Origin: BTUB01 sp963836585 | GTDB taxonomy: Bacteria > Babelota > Babeliae > Babelales > Vermiphilaceae | DNA length: 64,000 nucleotides | Direction of reading: 5' to 3' | NCBI GenBank assembly: GCA_963836585.1 | Contig: CAWIJV010000003.1 | Coordinates: 62,001 to 126,000, forward strand | Shown: one piece after another, positions 26,427-33,399 of the stretch | Numbering within the stretch: the first letter of the stretch is position 1 | Layout: every line of letters begins with the position of its first letter | Notes under the pieces: model-generated | What the model saw: the letters and a program-made list of their open reading frames with translations, nothing else | What the model was told of the DNA's origin: nothing | Database searches by the model: none | Translations under genes and position numbers: made by a program

Positions 26427-26436
26427 GAATGAGCTT

Positions 26437-27165
26437 TCATATTGTCATGCGATTTTTTAAGTGCATGTCAAAAGTGTAACAAGCGTACTTCCCGGGAAAT
26501 ATCGATCCGCAAGATCGAAGAGGAATTTCTCCCTGATTGTCTTTAGCATCTCTAAGGGCACCGCGATCTAAAAGCGCCTGCACAATTTCCATTCTTTGTG
26601 TCATGGAAGGATTAAATGTTGCACTGGGATATGGTAAGCAGATGGCATGCAGTGGTTTTCTACCGGAATAGTGTTCGCACGTTTTATTAGGATCTGCTCC
26701 TGCCAGAAGAAGTAGTTTTAAAGTAGCCGTTGCGCCATAGATCGTGGCGATCCCCAGAGGGGTGTTATCAGTAGATTTGATTGTAAAATCTGGTGTAGCG
26801 CCACCGGCCAGCAGTTGTTCGGTTAATCCAAGATAATGATCATGCATCGAAGTCCAATGAAGAGGCACTATCCCGGAGAATATAGCCTCTTGCTCAGAAA
26901 GTGGCAGATTAGGATCAATTTTTTGCTTGATAACATTCTCAATAGCAGCAAGTGTCTTATTCCGAACAAATTCTTCCGGCCCTTCACCTTCCTCATCGGT
27001 TGATATATCTTCCGTGGCCTGCGCGGCTTGAATAGTTTGCCGCCTAGTTTCCGCTAGCTCACAGGCATCAGAAAATCCAAAAAAACTATCCTCCATGGCT
27101 TGCATAGTTTGAATAGTTTGCTGAGTACACATTAAAAGTGCAAAGATGATTAATAGTTTTTTCAT
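26437..27165 (-). CDS. Exported ankyrin-repeat protein
   Basis: A 242-residue protein starting at the ATG at 27165, which gives a signal peptide (MKKLLIIFALLMCTQQTIQT, then MQAME). A longer in-frame start would run into mnmE and is rejected. A 14-residue segment, TIQTMQAMEDSFFG / TIQAAQATEDISTD, is duplicated near the N-terminus. Ankyrin units from about 105: PLHWTSMHDHYLGLTEQLLA, TPLGIATIYGATATLKLLLL, KPLHAICLP. It overlaps no gene but begins one base after the mnmE stop codon, so it is likely translated from the mnmE transcript. Confidence 0.85.
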   Translation of the reverse strand: MKKLLIIFALLMCTQQTIQTMQAMEDSFFGFSDACELAETRRQTIQAAQATEDISTDEEGEGPEEFVRNKTLAAIENVIKQKIDPNLPLSEQEAIFSGIVPLHWTSMHDHYLGLTEQLLAGGATPDFTIKSTDNTPLGIATIYGATATLKLLLLAGADPNKTCEHYSGRKPLHAICLPYPSATFNPSMTQRMEIVQALLDRGALRDAKDNQGEIPLRSCGSIFPGKYACYTFDMHLKNRMTI

Positions 27166-27166
27166 G

Positions 27167-28558
27167 CTATTTCCCCACGCAGAATTCTCTAAACACCATA
27201 TCCATGCTCGCCTCACTAACCTCTTTTCCCGATAATTCTGCCAATTGAGCGATCGCATCATTAAGATGCACAGCCAGCAGTTCATACGCAATAGTTTTAT
27301 GCGCGAGCATTATTTTTATGGTAGCAAGTTTTGTTTCGAGCGCAAGCAATAGTTGGTATTGCCGCTGATTGAGCAAGAATGGAGATGCCATTTGAGCAAA
27401 GAGAGCGGTAATTTTTTCTTCGATGGCCTGCTCGAGAGCATCGATGTTTTTTCTGGTTTTACTGGAGGTGGGGATGGGTGGAGATGGACTCCTTGAGTCC
27501 TCCTCAGCATGAATAGGATTTTCTTCACATTTTGTGAGCACCATAATAATTTTACCGGAATATTTTTCCTGCAGTTGCGCATACACTATTTTTTCTTCAG
27601 CAGTCAGTGTGCCAGTTGCATCTTCTACCAGCAAAATAATATCGGCCTTGTGTGCTTCTTCAAATGAGCGAGCGATGCCTTCTTGCTCAATAGCATCTTC
27701 AGTTTGCCGCAATCCGGCCGTATCAACGAGCGTCCATGAGTTGCCATTTTTATAGAGGCCTGCTTCGATGCTGTCGCGCGTGGTGCCCGGAATTGGGGTC
27801 ACAATTGCTCGCTGTTGATTAAGCAGCGCATTAAAGAGAGATGATTTTCCGGCATTCACACTGCCAATGAGTGCGATGCGCACTCCCTGCCTGATCTGCT
27901 GCTGTTGGCTAAATGTTTTTTTGATGGCGGCGATTGATGATATCACTCGGTGAATCATGGTGCCAATCTGGCTGCCAAATTCCATCTCCTCATCAATAAA
28001 TTCAAAACTTGCCTGGCAGAATGCGAGTGCTTTGAGTAACTCTTTTTCAATATCGGCAAGCCACGAAGAGAAACTGCCCCGCAGTTGCGCCAGCGATTGC
28101 TTGAGCGCCATCTGAGTTTGCGCATGAATTAATTCATTAATTGCTTCGGCTTGCACTAGATCTATTTTGCCATTGAGCACTGCACGCTTTGTAAACTCGC
28201 CCTCTTGTGCCATGCGAGCGCCGGCAAGAATGGCGAGTGTGATAATCTGCTGAATAATATGCTGATTATTGTGGCAACTGATTTCCACCGTATCTTGGCC
28301 GGTGAAGGTGCGCGGAGCGCGCATGAGCATGATGAGCGCAGTGTCTATGATGGTGCTCGTATCAGGTGCACTAATGGTGCCATAATGAATGGTGTGCGAG
28401 GGAAGCTCGGCCAATTTTTTGCCGGAGGCAAGCGTGGTGATTGCGTCGGCAATGGCAACAGCATCGGCGCCGCTCATGCGAATAAGCGCAATCGCCCCGC
28501 TTGCGCGGGGCGTACATTGAGCGATAATTGTTTGTTCATCGGAGGAAGACAATATCAT
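27167..28558 (-). CDS. mnmE: tRNA modification GTPase MnmE (TrmE)
   Basis: With MnmG, MnmE makes the 5-carboxymethylaminomethyl group on wobble U34 of several tRNAs. The 463-residue protein has the N-terminal tetrahydrofolate-binding domain (1-118), a helical domain, and an inserted GTPase domain with G1 GSVNAGKS (about 230), G2/G3 TTRDSIE and DTAGLR, G4 as TKCE. It ends with FCVGK, the conserved C-terminal C(I/V)GK motif needed for catalysis. The gene lies downstream of jag across a 280-bp repeat-containing gap, a remnant of the common rnpA-yidC-jag-mnmE order. Confidence 0.96.
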   Translation of the reverse strand: MILSSSDEQTIIAQCTPRASGAIALIRMSGADAVAIADAITTLASGKKLAELPSHTIHYGTISAPDTSTIIDTALIMLMRAPRTFTGQDTVEISCHNNQHIIQQIITLAILAGARMAQEGEFTKRAVLNGKIDLVQAEAINELIHAQTQMALKQSLAQLRGSFSSWLADIEKELLKALAFCQASFEFIDEEMEFGSQIGTMIHRVISSIAAIKKTFSQQQQIRQGVRIALIGSVNAGKSSLFNALLNQQRAIVTPIPGTTRDSIEAGLYKNGNSWTLVDTAGLRQTEDAIEQEGIARSFEEAHKADIILLVEDATGTLTAEEKIVYAQLQEKYSGKIIMVLTKCEENPIHAEEDSRSPSPPIPTSSKTRKNIDALEQAIEEKITALFAQMASPFLLNQRQYQLLLALETKLATIKIMLAHKTIAYELLAVHLNDAIAQLAELSGKEVSEASMDMVFREFCVGK

Positions 28559-28585
28559 GATCTTTGTAGGTGATTATTCTAAAGC

Positions 28586-28703
28586 CCGTTCGTGCTGAGC
28601 TTGTCGAAGCATGTTTTGATAAATTACAAATCATTTAAAAATTATAAAAATAAAAACGGATTAAATTAACCAGAACATGCTTCGACAGGCTCAGCACGAA
28701 CGG
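28586..28703. repeat. MITE-like element with terminal inverted repeats, copy B
   Basis: A 118-bp element, outer ends CCGTTCGTGCTGAG and CTCAGCACGAACGG, with inner arm CTTGTCGAAGCATGTT. Core ACAAATCATTTAAAAAT. It matches the reverse complement of the element at 13808-13932. Sits between jag and mnmE. Confidence 0.75.
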
Positions 28704-28812
28704 TTCTTAACCATTCTTCATCAGGCATGCCATCCTCCCCTTCAATAAACTCAGGATAAACTCCGCCTTAGCGTAAGAGGATCACAAACGGTCCAAATAA
28801 GTTAGTGCCTTT

Positions 28813-28850
28813 TCATCCTGAGGAATGCCGTAGGCATGTCACGAAGGATA
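28813..28850. repeat. Short hairpin repeat overlapping the 3' end of jag
   Basis: ATCCTGAGGA, stem ATGCC/GGCAT, then GTCACGAAGGAT. A second copy at 15311-15347 has the same flanks but the stem GCAC/GTGC. On the minus strand it supplies the last three codons and the TGA stop of jag. Confidence 0.65.
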
Positions 28851-29726
28851 TCTTTTGCTTTCCAGCACAATTCGCAAGGAGCGCAATGGCTTGCCGGCTT
28901 TTTCACGCACCGCTTCCATCGCAAGCATGCCCCAGCTTTTTAGTTGCGTTTCTTCTTGACGTGCGTCATCAATCACCGATTCGCTTAAATTTACATTAAG
29001 ATAGTTGTGAGAGACGCGAGTATTGGTAGTGATGTTTGGCTTGCCCATGAGCACCAGTGTTTCGGTAATCCACTCTTGAGCCGCTTGGACCATTTCCGGC
29101 GTCCAGTTTTCCCGCTCGCCGTTTTCGCTATATGAAGAGCGTTCTTCGCGTTCGCCATCATGGCGCGGGTAGCGGTTATCAGGGCGACGATTGTCCCGAT
29201 CATACCGGCGTGGACCTTGAGATGATCTATTGCTTTTATAGTCTGAGCGTGGTTCGCGGTACGGGCGATTTTCAGTGCTTTCGCGTGGTTCACGCATTGC
29301 TTCGCGCGGCTCACGATGCTCTCTTGGTTCACGCGTTGCCTCACGCGGCTCACGATGTTCTCGCGGTTCGCGTGGCTCGCGCGTTACTTCACGCTGCTCG
29401 CGATCCATCGGCTGGGCCGGACGCTGATCATAGCGCGATCCTTGAGGATAGCGGCGCGGCTGATTGCTGCGCTCCGGTCTATTTGCCAGTGGGCGGACGG
29501 CTGGTGTGCGCTGAGTATGTTTTTGCTCAGCCTGTTCTCTTATTTTTGGGCCTGACTCATCAAAAAAGAAGGCAACTTTGGCCGATTTTGCCGTTTTGAG
29601 GCCGAAAAAGCTGGTCTGGGGAAGTTCCAAGACCTTTACGCTGAATTCAGCAGGCTGGCCAGCGCGTTGCCAGGCCGTTTCTATTGCTTTAGAGATTGAT
29701 GATGCTTCTTCCATAATCGATTTCAT
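28839..29726 (-). CDS. jag: KhpB/Jag-like RNA-binding protein with Arg/Glu/Pro repeat linker
   Basis: Jag (KhpB) proteins bind RNA and influence cell elongation and division. Residues 1-55 match the Jag N-terminal domain (SISKAIETAWQRAG, ELPQTSFFGLKTAKSAKVAF). A long charged linker (60-200) is made of repeated REPREH/REPREA units. Residues 205-295 (WTPEMVQAAQEWITETLVLM, NLSESVIDDARQEETQLKSW, REKAGKPLRSLRIVLESK) resemble the KH-like and R3H-adjacent parts, but the GxxG and R-x3-H signatures are not clear. mnmE follows, as in the usual gene order. yidC is not seen upstream. The stop codon lies in a dispersed hairpin repeat. Confidence 0.8.
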   Translation of the reverse strand: MKSIMEEASSISKAIETAWQRAGQPAEFSVKVLELPQTSFFGLKTAKSAKVAFFFDESGPKIREQAEQKHTQRTPAVRPLANRPERSNQPRRYPQGSRYDQRPAQPMDREQREVTREPREPREHREPREATREPREHREPREAMREPRESTENRPYREPRSDYKSNRSSQGPRRYDRDNRRPDNRYPRHDGEREERSSYSENGERENWTPEMVQAAQEWITETLVLMGKPNITTNTRVSHNYLNVNLSESVIDDARQEETQLKSWGMLAMEAVREKAGKPLRSLRIVLESKRYPS

Positions 29727-30104
29727 ATGTTTTAGTAACCTTTTGGTAATTGTTTTTTTGTTTCCCTACGGGGGCCGACTGCAATTTTAGCAAAGTCGCG
29801 AGGATCTTGGTCAAATAAAAGAGTTATCGAGCGGGTTTCTTATTGACCTTATCAAGAAATTGTCTTGTTGCCAAATATATGGTGATCCTGAGCCGTTATG
29901 GGCTTCTTGGTTTGGGTTATTGATAGATCTTGCAAATCCGCCTTCGCTAAAGCTTCGTCGGACAGGCACGCTAAAAAACGGAGTTTATCCTGAGCTTGTC
30001 GAAGGGGCGGGGGCAGCCTACGCTTAGTGCTAATAAACTTTTTATTAGCTTTTATATCAATCCATTAAAAAAACTGGCCTGCCATACGAAGCCTTGGCGA
30101 AGTA
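29727..30104. other. Spacer between tRNA-Gly and jag with repeat modules
   Basis: No gene was seen. 29938-30006 holds palindromic repeat modules (CCTTCGCTAAAGCTTCG, GGACAGG, then CCTGAGCTTGTCGAAGGGG) related to those at 25548-25615 and 15.1 kb. The leader of jag (29727-29800) has GC-rich segments but no clear terminator. Confidence 0.5.
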
Positions 30105-30180
30105 TGGAGCGGGAAACGGGACTCGAACCCGCGACCTTTGCCTTGGCAAGGCAACGCTCTACCAATTGAGCTATTCCCGC
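30105..30180 (-). tRNA. tRNA-Gly(GCC)
   Basis: Full cloverleaf on the minus strand. Acceptor GCGGGAA pairs with TTCCCGC, D-arm TAGCTCAATTGGTAGAGC, anticodon stem TTGCC/GGCAA with loop TTGCCAA (anticodon GCC), T-arm GCGGGTTCGAGTCCCGT, discriminator T as usual for bacterial Gly, and the CCA end is encoded. Confidence 0.97.
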
Positions 30181-30357
30181 CTTCGTTAAAACTACGGCGG
30201 GGCAAGCCCGCATTAGTCATTAAAGACGCTTTTGTCTTTTCTGTGGTTATTTCAAGATAACGGTTCAAATGTACCTATGCGAGGGGGTTTTGTCAATAAG
30301 CGGTATGAGTCGAATTTTTGGTAAAAATCCTTTACGAGGGTCGCATATCTTGGCATC

Positions 30358-30381
30358 ATGTAAAAAGATATTTTTTTACAT
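30358..30381. promoter_or_regulatory. Inverted repeat upstream of the ankyrin cluster
   Basis: A perfect 9-bp inverted repeat ATGTAAAAA / TTTTTACAT (30358-30366 and 30373-30381) with a 6-nt spacer lies 18 bp before the first ankyrin start. It could be an operator or a weak terminator-like hairpin. Confidence 0.4.
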
Positions 30382-30399
30382 CTTAAGTGAGGATATGCC

Positions 30400-30801
30400 A
30401 TGATGCGCTACAACAGTTATATTGCTGCAGGAATTGTAATAATGAGTTTATCCGGCTATGCGATGAATGTGTCGCAAAATCAGCTAGAGCAAGAATGGCG
30501 TAAGTTGCTTGATACATATGGTAAATTTAGCTGGATTTCGGTGCAGGAAATCAAAAGCTTTCTTGAGGCAGGAGCTAATGTTGATGAGCAAGAGAAAGGA
30601 CAAGTCTTACTTTTGCATACTGCGCTAATGAATGCTGCTATATTTGGCCGCTTAGACTTGGTCAGAATGCTCATTGAAGAAGAAGGCGCGGATCGAACGT
30701 TGCGCGGTGGTTTTAATAAGGAAACCGCTGAGGACATGGCGTGCCGAAGTGGACATCAAGAAGTGGTTAATTTTTTGTCGCAACCACAAAAAATCGCATA
30801 A
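30400..30801 (+). CDS. Small exported ankyrin-repeat protein
   Basis: A 133-residue protein with a signal sequence (SYIAAGIVIMSLSGYAM, then NVSQ). About two to three ankyrin units follow (FLEAGANVDEQEKG, LMNAAIFGRLDLVRMLIEEE, GADRTLRGGFNKETAEDMA). The tail VVNFLSQPQKIA matches the pattern of the neighbouring ankyrin genes. First of three co-directional ankyrin genes, 13 bp before the next; the set is probably one transcript with ruvA. Confidence 0.85.
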   Translation: MMRYNSYIAAGIVIMSLSGYAMNVSQNQLEQEWRKLLDTYGKFSWISVQEIKSFLEAGANVDEQEKGQVLLLHTALMNAAIFGRLDLVRMLIEEEGADRTLRGGFNKETAEDMACRSGHQEVVNFLSQPQKIA

Positions 30802-30814
30802 AAAATTGGGTTAC

Positions 30815-31729
30815 ATGAAATTGCTAAAATTTTTTTCAACGATAGTAGTAATACTGATAAGCTCGCCCATCACTGCAATGAATAAGCCATTGCGGCAGTA
30901 TGATCCGAAAGCGACTGCTGAGTTAAAAGAACTTATTAACGATTGTAATTGGTGGCCTCGCGATGTATATAATGGTAAAACTCTCAAAATTAGGAAACTA
31001 TTAAATAGAAGAGCTGATCCAAATGCATCGCCATTATTTGTGCGCGTAGCTTCTTGCAATTGGCCCAGCATGGTGCAATTGCTGCTCGATGCCGGTGCTG
31101 ATCCTAATAAAAAGGATGGCGATGGGAGAGCTGCTTTAGTAGAAGCAGCGCGGCATTCTGGGCTAGAGGTAGTAAAAATGTTACTTGCTGCAGGCGCTGA
31201 TCCCAATGCTCAGAGTGTTTATGGCGATAGGGCATTGATAGGCGCTGTTTATGGTGTACACAGCTGTACTTACGAAATGATAGATGCATTGCTCATAGCC
31301 GGTGCACAGCCAAATCTTCCGGGTTACCAGGGATATTCGGCACTCATGAGTGCAATAGAGCCTCGCATAGGTGAGAATAAAAGAAAAAAAATTGTGCAGC
31401 GACTGTTGGAAAATAATGCTGACACTGATTTTAAAGAGACTGCATGGGGGATGACTGCCTTAATGCGGTCTGTTAATTATGGTGGCTATGCGATAACAAA
31501 AATGATACTGGCGGCAGGGGCTGATCCCAGTATTAAAGATAATTCAGGAATGAATGCATTGTTGATTGCCATCAGAAATGATGACCATGAACATGTATTG
31601 CTATTGCTTGATGCCGGCGCCGATCGCACGGTCGGCCTTGCCGAAGGAAAAATGGCTAAGGATTATGCGTGCAAAAGAGGTCATGCTAAAATTGCTGGGC
31701 TGCTCTCGCGACCGGCAAAAATTGCATAA
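30815..31729 (+). CDS. Exported ankyrin-repeat protein
   Basis: Starts at the ATG at 30815, giving a signal peptide (MKLLKFFSTIVVILISSPIT, then AMNKPL); the longer frame upstream overlaps the preceding gene and is rejected. 304 residues with about seven ankyrin units (LLLDAGADPNKKDGDGRAAL, MLLAAGADPNAQSVYGDRAL, LLIAGAQPNLPGYQGYSAL, MILAAGADPSIKDNSGMNAL, LLLDAGADRTVG). Tail KIAGLLSRPAKIA. Second of three tandem paralogues; the MKLLK(F/L)F start is shared with the third. Confidence 0.9.
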   Translation: MKLLKFFSTIVVILISSPITAMNKPLRQYDPKATAELKELINDCNWWPRDVYNGKTLKIRKLLNRRADPNASPLFVRVASCNWPSMVQLLLDAGADPNKKDGDGRAALVEAARHSGLEVVKMLLAAGADPNAQSVYGDRALIGAVYGVHSCTYEMIDALLIAGAQPNLPGYQGYSALMSAIEPRIGENKRKKIVQRLLENNADTDFKETAWGMTALMRSVNYGGYAITKMILAAGADPSIKDNSGMNALLIAIRNDDHEHVLLLLDAGADRTVGLAEGKMAKDYACKRGHAKIAGLLSRPAKIA

Positions 31730-31744
31730 ATAATTGGAACTGAT

Positions 31745-32236
31745 ATGAAATTGCTAAAACTTTTTGCAGCATTATTGTTTATAAATTTTAATACTAGCGC
31801 AATGGACGCTCCTACCGAGCAGTTGCAAGATCTTATAAAAACTTATTATTTTTATGCTGGCTGCCATGCGCTGATGCTGGATCGCGTAAGAGACCTACAC
31901 GCGTTGGGCGCTGATCTTGAGGTTTCGGCCGGGTTTAATCATGGCAGGCCCACGGTATTGTTTTGCTCTGTATCCACTTACCACTATGAGCTCGTTGAAT
32001 ATTTACTAACAGCAGGGGTTGATCCTAATGCTGTATCTGTTAGAGATCTGCTAACACCCCTAATGCTTGCAGCTATGTGGGATAGTCAGGTTGGTAAAAT
32101 AACAGAGCTTTTGCTGAATTCTGGTGCTGATCGCACTATGATCGATAGTTGTGGAGAAACAACAGCAGATAAAGCACTTCGACATGGGCGTATGACGGTG
32201 CTACAGTTGTTGACGAAAACAAGAAAAATTTTATAA
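31745..32236 (+). CDS. Exported ankyrin-repeat protein
   Basis: A 163-residue protein with a signal peptide (MKLLKLFAALLFINFNTSAM, then DAPTEQ) and about three to four ankyrin units (LHALGADLEVSAGFNHGRP, YLLTAGVDPNAVSVRDLLTP, LLLNSGADRTMIDSCGETTA). Tail LQLLTKTRKIL, as at 7960. Fifteen bp after the previous ankyrin gene and 19 bp before ruvA. Likely arose by duplication within the cluster. Confidence 0.88.
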   Translation: MKLLKLFAALLFINFNTSAMDAPTEQLQDLIKTYYFYAGCHALMLDRVRDLHALGADLEVSAGFNHGRPTVLFCSVSTYHYELVEYLLTAGVDPNAVSVRDLLTPLMLAAMWDSQVGKITELLLNSGADRTMIDSCGETTADKALRHGRMTVLQLLTKTRKIL

Positions 32237-32255
32237 AAAAAGAGAGAGAAAATGT

Positions 32256-32855
32256 ATGATTAATACACTTTCAGGATTGATAAAAGAATGCAATGATGCG
32301 GTGCTTACCATTGAGGTGCAAGGAGTGGGATATGCGGTGCAGGTGCCGCAGCCTTCATTATTTGTTGCCGGGCAACCGGCAAATTTGCTCGTGCATATGC
32401 ATTGGAATCAAGAAAATGGCCCCGCGCTTTTTGGATTTAGCAATGCCTTGGAAAAGGCGGTCTTTCTTATGATCACCAGCTGCTCGGGCCTTGGGCCCAA
32501 GTTGGCGATGGCAGTGCTCGCGCAATTGGGTGCAGCAGAATTTTTAGAAGCGGTGCAGGCAGCTAATGAGGATGCGCTCTCAAATGTGAGCGGCATTGGC
32601 GCCAAAAAGGCTGAGCAGATTATTGTGCAGCTTAAGCATAAAGTGGCCAAACTGGTAGAGAGCGGCGCGCTTGCCGGATCGTCGGCCACGCTAGAAAAAC
32701 GGCACGAGATTTCTCAAGTGCTCAAATCACTCAACTACTCGCCACAAGAGATTCGCGCTGCTATGAGCTATGTGAATGAAAAATATCCGCAAAACAGTGT
32801 GGCATTTGATCAGCTGGTGCGCCATGCGCTCGCTTTTTTGGCGAAACGTCTGTAA
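32256..32855 (+). CDS. ruvA: Holliday junction branch migration protein RuvA
   Basis: RuvA tetramers hold the Holliday junction for the RuvB motor. 199 residues: N-terminal OB domain (MINTLSGLIKECNDAVLTIE), tandem HhH motifs (SCSGLGPKLAMAVLAQLGA, NVSGIGAKKAEQIIVQL) and the C-terminal RuvB-binding domain (HEISQVLKSLNYSPQEIRAA). An ATG at 32252 would stop after two codons, so translation begins at 32256 behind AGAGAGAGAA. RuvB and RuvC are not in the window. It follows three ankyrin genes, an unusual neighbourhood. Confidence 0.95.
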   Translation: MINTLSGLIKECNDAVLTIEVQGVGYAVQVPQPSLFVAGQPANLLVHMHWNQENGPALFGFSNALEKAVFLMITSCSGLGPKLAMAVLAQLGAAEFLEAVQAANEDALSNVSGIGAKKAEQIIVQLKHKVAKLVESGALAGSSATLEKRHEISQVLKSLNYSPQEIRAAMSYVNEKYPQNSVAFDQLVRHALAFLAKRL

Positions 32856-32862
32856 CGCATGG

Positions 32863-32942
32863 TTCGATACAACGCCTTCGGCGTCACTCACCACGAACGG
32901 GTACCGTTCGCCCTGAGTAGAAATCGAAGATTTCGTATCGAA
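32863..32942 (-). repeat. Cloverleaf-forming palindromic element, copy 2
   Basis: An 80-nt element in opposite orientation to the one at 4382. Outer stem TTCGATAC (32863-32870) with GTATCGAA (32935-32942). Hairpins ACGCC/GGCGT (32872-32884), ACTCA/TGAGT with CGAACGG/CCGTTCG (32886-32918), GAAAT/ATTTC (32920-32934). Stems differ from copy 1 but remain paired. Lies between convergent ruvA and ybeY. Confidence 0.75.
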
Positions 32943-32949
32943 GGGTCAG

Positions 32950-33399
32950 TTAATTTAATTTCTTCAGAAGCTCCATCTCTTTTTTATGCATCTGAGTATA
33001 ATCACGCTCTTTAATATGATCGTAGCCGAGCAGATGGCAAATGCCATGTACCAGCAATCGCTGCAGATGATTTTCAAAGGTGGTATTCCATGTGGGCAGA
33101 TCCTGCATCACATATTCAGGGGCGATAATCAGATCGCCCAAATTTTTATCCTCATCACTTTTTACCACAATGCGCTTGCCTGGTTTAAGATCAGGATGGT
33201 AAAGAAATGAGAGCACGTCGGTTGGCTTATCCATACTGCGATACTCTTTATTATAGCGGCGCATAGTTGCGTTACTCGTGAGCAAAATGCCTAGATCAAA
33301 ATCGCTATAATCGAGCGCATCAAGAATAGTTTGCGCGTCTTTTTTTAATTGTTTTAGATCGATTTTGATTTTGCGCTGCGTGTTGCGGATGCTGATCAT
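32950..33399 (-). CDS. ybeY: Endoribonuclease/rRNA maturation factor YbeY
   Basis: Zinc-dependent endoribonuclease needed for 16S rRNA 3'-end maturation and ribosome quality control. The 149-residue protein has the signature HGICHLLGYDH near 117-127 (three His bind zinc) and the upstream blocks MRRYNKEYRSMDKPTDVLSF and GDLIIAPEYV. Its ATG overlaps the valS stop codon in an ATGA arrangement (33396-33399), so translation is probably coupled to valS. Usually it follows phoH; that gene is not here. Confidence 0.95.
   Translation of the reverse strand: MISIRNTQRKIKIDLKQLKKDAQTILDALDYSDFDLGILLTSNATMRRYNKEYRSMDKPTDVLSFLYHPDLKPGKRIVVKSDEDKNLGDLIIAPEYVMQDLPTWNTTFENHLQRLLVHGICHLLGYDHIKERDYTQMHKKEMELLKKLN

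Noticed and set aside
27166..27291. 42-residue N-terminal extension of the ankyrin gene at 26437
   Set aside because: It lies inside the mnmE 3' end in another frame; the ATG at 27165 starts a typical signal peptide.
29132..29599. Plus-strand frame and short tandem DNA repeats opposite jag
   Set aside because: Explained by the Arg-Glu-Pro repeat codons of jag on the minus strand.
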